DNA from: Gambelia wislizenii
Taxonomy: Eukaryota; Chordata; Lepidosauria; Squamata; Crotaphytidae
DNA length: 64,000 bases
NCBI GenBank assembly: GCA_030847615.1
Contig: JAUMIR010000002.1
Span: forward strand, 242,997,809-243,061,808
Reading direction: 5' to 3'
Within the stretch, counting starts at the first letter, position 1, and the number at the start of each line of letters is the position of its first letter. The translations under genes were made by a program, and so were the position numbers. Shown piece after piece: positions 44,101-53,100 of this stretch. The notes beneath the pieces are model-generated. The model was not told where the DNA came from, did no database searches, and saw only the letters and a list, made by a program, of their open reading frames with translations.

Positions 44101-47100
44101 GTGTTTGTCTTTCAGGGCCAAAGTGCCAGTTTGAGAAGTGTGTGTGTGTGTTTCTCTAAAAGCATTGCTGTGCCAGACCAAAAAAAAAACACCAAAAAAA
44201 CAAAACCAAAAGCTCTTTGTTGCCAAAACATGTCTGTCCCTCTTACTTGAAACAAATGCTTGCCAAGAGAGGGAGACCCTGCCCATGCTTTCAAGTGGCT
44301 TCTGCCACTGAAAGGAGGCAATCTGCAGCGTTCTGGTTCCATGCAGTCTTTCTCCACCTCTTGTGGTGATTGCTTTGCCAAGAGAAGGGAGGGCTGGAGA
44401 TCATGCCATGCTTCATGCTGTGGATTAAATTTCCTCCTCTCTTCCAGCAGCTGTAGCTGTCTCTCTTGTGTGTGTCTGCCTTTCCTCTCGGGCTTGGATG
44501 GCCTTTTGGAAAGATGCAGTTGCCCACCTGGCCATCCTTATTACCCCTCTATATGTGCCCACCCCTACAAAAACAAAGGCTTGTAGCCTGAAAGGCAAAG
44601 TAACTCTGAAAGGTAACCTTCACACACACACTGCTTTCCCAGCAAACTCTCATACTCTTTAAACTCTGCCCTCTCTCAATGGCTTTTGCTAAACAGGGCC
44701 TCTCCTTCATAGAATAGGCACTGATGGAGCCCCCAAAGAAGGACAGAATTTGCAGAAAATGTATACGGGTATATGCTGATTTTTTAAGTAATACATGCTA
44801 TTGTAGACATAATTGTAATATTTAAGTAGAAATGCAGTGCAGCTTACCTTAGCGTGGGAGACAGTGACCAGGTGTCATGTATACCTGGCTCAGGGTTAGG
44901 ACAGATTGCTATAAGGGTTGTAAAGCTAATGTAGAGGAAGTGCTTTGCATATTCCAAAATCACTGGTAAACTTTATTGGTAGGAGGTGTACCGTAAAATG
45001 AAGTTGCATAAATGCCCTGCAGGCACTAGATCCCATCTGATCTTGGAAGCTAAGCAGGATCAGGCCTGGTTAGTACTTGGATGGGAGACTGCCAAGGAGC
45101 CTGGTGGCACGGTGGTTAAAAGCTGGTACTGCAAGCTACAACGTTGTGAGTTGGATCTTGCAGAGCTCCAGGTTGACGCAGCTTGTTGGGGAATTTTCAT
45201 AGGGAATTTTTTATTGGAGTAAGACCATTCTACTAAAAAATACACCCCGGGCAATTAGCTAACACATTGTAAACCACTTAAGGGAGTGCTTAGCACTATA
45301 AAGTGGTGTAGAAATGTAAGTGCTATTGTTATGGCTGCCAGGTATTGTAGGCTATATTTCAGAGGAAAGAACTGGCAAAACTGCCTCTGAATATTCCTTG
45401 CCAAGAAAACTCTATGAAATTCATGGGATCACCATAACTTCATGGGCAGGTTGAAGGCGCTTATATCTGTCTCATCTCATACTGTGTAATAATTACAGTG
45501 ACATGATAGAAATAAGTAAAATATCTCTCCAAAGTGCCTTTCCACTAAGCTAGGAACAGGTCAAAATAGATCTGACCACTAGTGTCTCTGAACGTGTGCA
45601 AAAAGCATCCTACTTTTCAAATAAGTGACTTTTGAAAAAAGCCAATAGTAATCTTATACATATCTGCTCAGAAGTATATCCCATTGAATTCATTAGAGCT
45701 TACTGCTAGGAAAGTAAATATGAACTTGCAGCCTGAAAGGCAAAGTAACTCTGAAAGGTAACCTTCACACACACACTGCTTTCCCAGCAAACTCTCATAC
45801 TCTTTAAACTCTGCCCTCTCTCAATGGCATGCAGAGTTTCTGTGAAAATGCTTGCCCTGTAATTCAGAATTTGTGTTTATTCCCTAACAGAAGAAGAGTT
45901 GGCTGCAAATACAGGCTTTGCAGACTTCAAAGAATTAAAATAGCAAAAATATTTTTTTAAAAAATAAATAAAAGAGAGACACACTTCAAAATGATAACAA
46001 CAACAAAAATAAACATTGTATAATCCTTTGTTTTTGTCCTGGATTCTGCTATCCCCAGGGATTGTCACCTCTATAATCCAAACTTATCTTTTTCTCAACC
46101 CGCGTTATATCTGTTCTGTTTATCAGAGGGAAAGAGAGCAACCATGGTTCCAGTGGTGATAGGTACTCTGGGAGCAATTTCAAGCATACTGACAAAACAT
46201 CTGAATGAAATCACTATTGTGCTCTAAATGTCGCTCTACTGTGTAAGCATTAAAATACTGGTAGTTCTTTATTTGATCCCTAATGCTCTGTTTCCACAGC
46301 TGCCATACACTGTCATTGAGTTATCCACGGTCACCCCAAGAAGATCTTTTTCTTGGTCATATAACAGTATTGAGCACATGCCAAGTTTCCAATATACTTC
46401 ATGTACATTATTTCCATAATCCTTGTAACTTTGTTGTCCCCATATTGCAGATGCCGGTGGGTGCTGAGAATGAGACAGTACTTGTTTGGATAAAGCTAAC
46501 CAGTAAGACCAGGGCTGACATGAAAGCTTAGCCTTTGCTATCTGCCAGCTCTTACAAATATGACCTTCTGACCATGTGCCCTTGTGCTCCTAATAGGTAT
46601 TAATGGTGGAGGAATCTCAGTCCCCAGGCTAGAAACATTCATAGTGGCCTTGCATTTCTATTTAAGTAAGTGAAGGCAGTCCTAAAGGTCTGTCTCTTCC
46701 TCTGTTTTCCAGTGCAGTTTTCTACCGATGAGCATCATGCAACTTTCATAATTCGCATCCGCCATGCACCTACCCCCAGACTCTACGACCGGGGATCCTC
46801 CAGTGGAGGGAACAGTGGAGGTGAGCACAAAAGATGTTGGATCACATTCATGGGGAAAGGGACAGTTTGGCCTTTGAAGCCCTTCTGCTGTGTCTAGGCT
46901 GAAACCTGGAAGACCTGAAGCAAGAGTTCACCTGATCACATGCAGAGTGCTCCCCTCCCTCCCAGCAAGGATCAGTTTTTAAAGATCACCACATCCTAAA
47001 GCTGTATATTTTATTTTATTTTTCTTCTTTTCTTTCTTTCCTCTTTTGTTTTCTTCATTATTCCAATTGTTCCAGGACTGGAGAAGATCCTTGATCAAGA

Positions 47101-50100
47101 CGCTTATGAAAATTTCTACAGATATGCCTTTAAAATGATTGCCCACCAACAGCATCCGTTCTGTTGTCATATAAGCAACTGTGTATTATAGCAGGCATTG
47201 CCTTTACTGTGCACCTTTTCACAGCTTCTCTCGCTCTCTAGTGGCCAGTATGAGCACCACACTATAGAAAGATGCTATGGCAGTACCCTCCATTCAAGAT
47301 TGCCAGATTCAAAACTGGAGAGGGCTCCTGTTCCATTAGTGGCTATACAGAAGAGAAATTCAGTAGGTGTTGCTTGTCATACAACCAGGTAACAAACAAC
47401 ACCTGTTGAAAGTCCCTTTTCTACATAACCATTAAAGGTACAGGAGTCCTCTCCAGTTTTCACTCTGGAACCTAACTGCCTGGCTTGTTTCACTCTCTAC
47501 CTCAGGCCAGGATGGCCTGCTTAGCGGTCTTGCTGTTGTCGTCTTGGCACCAAGAAAAGACATTTTTACTTGGACAGTATATAATTCTTCTAAACTAAAT
47601 AAAATTAAATAAATGCTGGATAGGTTGTTCCTGTAACCTAAAAATTCTATGCTGTGAAGAATGACAGTTTCTGTACCCACTTTTATCCTGGCTTTCCCCT
47701 ATGAGGCCCTGTGAAGTTCTCTTTCTGGAGGCAGAATTCTGACAACCTCTTCTGTATTTTTCTCCCCAGCAGAATACAATATTAGTGCCCTGGTCACCAT
47801 AGCAACCAAGACCTTCTTGCGCTATGACAAGCTGCGAACACTGATCAACAGTATCCGCAAATTTTACCCCACGGTGACCATCATCATTGCCGATGACAGC
47901 CAGGACACTGAACACGTGCAGGGGCCCCACATTGAACAGTACTTCATGCCCTTTGGCAAGGTGGGCAGGCTCACTGTGAGAACTAGACCTCAGGCCTGCC
48001 TTCCTAAGTGTTCTGCAGGATTTCATGGGATATGTGCTCATAGGGTATTTCTGAGGAACCTGTGGTCCTCCAGATGATGTTAGACTACAATTCCCATTGT
48101 GTTGGTTGGGGCTGGTGGAAGTTAGAATCCAACAGCAAATAGAGGGTGTAAAGTTCCCTGCCCCTGTATTAGGGCCTGAAAGGAATGTGCTTTTGGAAAG
48201 CTCTTGAAATGGGGAAGGGAAGAGGCCTCTTTTAAGATGGGTCAGCTCCCCTATTTTTATGATCCAGAATTAATGATGGGGGCATGAGCAGAAATTCTAA
48301 GAGCTGTTGGCTGTGGAATGCACTGCCTTGGAGTGTGGTGGGGTCTCCTTCTTTGGAGATTTTTAAACAGGCTGGATGGCCATCTGTTGGGAATGCTTTG
48401 ATTGGGTATTCTTGCATGACGGGGTTGGACTGGATGGCCCTTGTGGTCTCTTCCAACTCTATGATTCTATGGGGTTGTTTAGACAACAACAAAAAATATC
48501 CAGAAAGAATGAGGGCAGAATACCTTTTATTTAGATGAGCTCCTGCCAGGATTTGCTATATTGGGAAGGGGGTGTGTGAAAACTCCAAATAGTTTGTGAT
48601 AACAGCTTTCACTGTTTCTCACATTCTTTTTCAAAAATTGTGTGAAAATGTGCATAATAGGCTGTCTGAACAACCAATTTGAATAAGAGCACATAGAAGA
48701 GCTGAAACATGATTGGTTGGATTTCAGCAGGGGCGGGCTTGCAAGGGAGGAAGTGGCCAGAACCGCCATTGTTGTTGGTTTTGCCAGCTGAACAATCGTG
48801 TGCACGATCGTTCACGCGTCAGAGCAAAAACAAAAAGTTTTTTTTAAGCGGAAAGTAGCTCTTCTGCATGTGTCATTTTTTTTTAAAAAAGGGGGGAGAA
48901 TGGAGGGGGATTATCGGGAGGCAACTCATGCTCTGTGTAAACTGCAAACTCAGCCAAGTTTTCATGCCAGGGGATCTTGCGAATAAATCATGGGCGCACA
49001 TGAACACTGCTGTGATAGGGACGTGAGGCACTATTTTCTGAAATTATTTCTCCTGTCTAGCTGAGCCCTATGATTCTGTATTATCACAGTTTAGCTACCC
49101 ATCACCATCAGAACACTTTTAATTAAGTTCCCCAACTCATTGTCAGAATGGGCAAAGATAAGATGCACCTTTTCAGTGCCTTGTTATGTGTGATTCTAAT
49201 CCACATTAACAGATGAGTGTGCAGAACCAGGGGCAGGTTTAGCAAATGTGGATGAAATTTAACATGGAATTCAGGGGTGCTGCCTCATATGCATGGTACA
49301 AATGGCTGGGCTAGAGCAGTGCATCAATAAGGCTGCAGCATTAAGACAGAACCCTGGTTGGAGAGGGTAGTAGTTGGTAAGAAGCAGCATGAGAGTCAAG
49401 AGTTGGAGGCCCAAGAGTAGACTCTAGACCGCTTAAGAAACTACCTGACACTTGGTTTGCCAATGCAGACAGAGAATTGAGTTGCTGACCATAGGGGACT
49501 ACAATTCCCAGTAGCCCTTGGCCAGCATGCTGACTGGGAGATTGTCGGAATTACAGTCCAAAACTAATCTTTCCAAGCTCTGTTAGGAGTCTAGGTATGG
49601 CTGAGGGGTCCAATGTTCATGGACCCAAATGTAGAGGTACAGGGCTCGGTGATGGAACTGACAATGTTAAATGATAAAATGGTGATATTCAGTGCATCAT
49701 AGCAAAATGAGCTAGTGGCAGTGCTTGGGTTTGGTGTGTGTGTTTGGAGAGGGCTACTAGGCATAACCTCTCCTCTCGGTCTCCCTCTTCCTAGGGCTGG
49801 TTTGCTGGCAGGAACCTTGCCATATCCCAGGTGACCACCAAATATGTTCTGTGGGTAGATGATGATTTTATTTTCACACCCCGCACCAAAGTGGAGAAGC
49901 TGGTAGATGTCCTTGAGAAAACATCCCTGGATCTGGTGAGTGCCTTCCCTTCCTGACTCTAGAACATTTCCTCCACCCAAAGAAACAAGCAGAGGTCTCC
50001 AGATGACCTCCTTGGAGGCTGGGGACACTATTCAGAGTAGCATCAAAGCAAGGGATGGGGCAAGAGCCTCAGCCCATGAGATGAAAACCTGTCAGTCATG

Positions 50101-53100
50101 GTGGGGACAGATCTAGTGGCCTGGGCTATATGTTCCATGCTGGGAAATACATGTCCCTGATCAGAAGTGTGCAAGGAGAGTCAAAGAGTCAGTCAGATTA
50201 GGCTGAAGTTGGTTCCTAGTACCATAAACTGCCATTTCTAGTTTCATAATTAGTTCAGAAATGTAAACCCAGTCTCAACTACAGAACTTTGAGTCAAACA
50301 GTTCCATGTTCTATAACAAGATCTAAGTACCACATGTTAGGGATAAACAATGGAAATGGACCTAATTTTTAATCCCTTAGGAAGCAGTAGTGCAACTGCC
50401 TGCTTGCTGTGTGGATACATAATGCTCCATTAGAGGGGCTTAGTCTAATGCCCCAGGGGGCCTAAATACCCTAACGGCATCAGATTCTCTCTGATCTTGG
50501 AAACTAAAGAGGATCAGCCCTGGTTAGTGCTTGGATGGGAAACCACCAATGAATATTAGGTGCTGTGGGCTATATTTCAGAGGAAGGAACTGGCAAAACC
50601 ACCACTGAGTATTCCTTGCTTAAGAAAACCCTATGAAATTAATGGAGTTGTGATAAACTGACAGGCGACTTGAGGGCACACACAGAGAGTCTGATACCTA
50701 TGGAACAATTCTCATGTGAGTCTCATAACTGTGCCACTGAAAACTGTTGCTTATGGAGTCCTAGATTGTATCTGTCCCCATGAGTGTTTGGGGATCCAGA
50801 ATTGCTTCAGTTCGCAGTTACTAATTCAGGCTGTGTCAGCTTCAGAATGATGCAACTGAATAAGAAAGAAATCTGTTTCAGTCATCCCAAGCCTGCTCTG
50901 TGCTTGCTTTCTCTTTCTTACCATCCCAACTGTTTTGTCTTGTGCCTGGTAGGTGGGTGGAGCAGTGCGGGAGATCAGTGGTTACACCACCACCTACCGA
51001 CAGCAGATCAGCGTGCAGCCCGGTGACGATGATGGTGACTGCCTGAGAACCCGCCAAGGCTACCACCATATCATTGAAGGCTTCCCTGACTGCGTGGTTA
51101 CTGACGGTGTGATCAACTTCTTCTTGGCACGCACAGAGAAAGTGCTCCAGGTTGGCTTCGATCCTCGACTCAGCCGGGTTGCTCACCTCGGTGAGTGATG
51201 CCAACAGGATAGAGGAGACCTAACTCATATGTGAAATGTGCCAGGCCAGTCCCAAGGTAGCCCTTCTGGTGGCACTCATCCTTTCTTCATAAGATAGGCA
51301 AAGGAAATCAAATGGAGGCCCAAATGGTGTGTTTTGTGATGCTGTCACTGCTGGAGATGCTTTAAGAAAGTGCTAAGTGGTAGGCCCTGGACCAGTGCCC
51401 ATCCCTGGCAAGTTTCTGGTGGCTGAAGGGAGAGACAGTTATACCAAATGGGCACAAATATAGTGCTGGTCCCTGGCACATTGGAAAAAAATAATTGCTG
51501 GTACCCCAGGTCGGATAGTTTGAGAAGTACTGCTTTAAGTTACCGTTGTGAATACTGAGGAAATTACTTTCTGAACTATAACTACCCAAATCCCCCAGCA
51601 GCATGGTCAGTACGCATGTTAATTAAGGGATCTGGGGAGTTGTAGTCCAAAAAAAAGTTTCCTAAGCTCTGATACTGACCTCAATTCAGCATCCCCTCAG
51701 CGTAGCGTAAAGATCCTCATGCAGATCTTACACTACCCACAGACCATTCTCTCCAACATACTTTAAAGCCTTGAAGACACCTCAGATGCTTCAGTGTCAG
51801 CAGGGAGGATCAGAGAAGATCTGGCTACTCCCACCCATAGCTGGATGCACAATGATAATAGCTGGGGGTCCTCCAGGAGTCTCAGTGCATCTGTAGGTGG
51901 TGGCACAGTGGTTAAATGCCAGTACTGCAGCCACAATGTTGTGAATTTGATCCTGCAGGGCTCCAAGGTTGACTCAGCCTTCCATCCTTCCATAGGTTGG
52001 AAAAATGAGGGGCAATTAGCACATTGTAAAACCGTTTAGGGGGTGCTTTGCACTGATAAGGGGTATAGAAATATAAATGCTATTGCTATTGCTATCTGTT
52101 TTAAGCATGTGTGCTCAGCATTTGGGGGGGGGGGGAGATTGCCAGATGCTTCTCTGATCCTGCCCGTTCTTCTTGAAGTATGGAATGCCTGCCTGAGGCT
52201 GCTTTGGGGCTTTAAAGTAAGTCAGGAGAGGGGCTTTGGGCACTGCTAAGAGAGGATGGGAATACCAACCCCCACAGTGCCTGAAAAATGAGACCTTCAG
52301 GTGAAAGGGACACATATGCTACGGGTGCAGGTGTCCCAACGTGAATTCTGGCCCTTATCTAAAATGAGGTGCGGGGGTGTCTGTTTCTGGCATTTTGCTG
52401 TTGTGAGGTTGTTCACTTTGTCAGTTATCCTATAACAAATTATTCTCGGGATGAACAGTAAAACAACAGGAAAATCCAAAAATGCATGTAGGATGGGCAA
52501 CTGCAAACATGGCAGGAGCCATTTTTTCTTTCCGCGTCCACCTATTGGCCCTTAGCTGCACATTTCAATATGCCTGAAGTTAGCATGATGTCACTTCCAG
52601 CTGCCATTTTGGTCAATTTTTTTCTTTTGTTTTTGATGTATTTTGGGGAGGCGGGAGAATTCAGGAGAGCAAGTTGTTGCCTTTTAGGTTGTTTTGGGAG
52701 ATTTGGTGCAGTTTGTGGGCAAAAAGTCACCCCAAAATCAGTCTTTTTTAAAAAAAAAATGGGGGGGGGGCTTTGAGGAGTTTCAGGGGGGTATTGCCAG
52801 CCACATTTAGGGGGATCTGAAAGGCTGCATGCCACCCGTGGGCTACACTTTGCCCACCCCTGATGTAGACAAATGTGGACTTGCTAAGACAATACTGATC
52901 CTCCTCCTCTTCTTCCATTTTTTTAAAATACAAGAGTTCTTCATTGATGGCCTTGGCATTCTGCATGTGGGTTCCTGCTCTGATGTGGTGGTGGACCATG
53001 CCTCCAAGATCAAGCTGCCGTGGCTGAAGACAGAGAGTGAGAAACAGTACTCTAAATTCCGTTATCCCAGCTCGAACGATAACAGCATGAACACCAAGCA

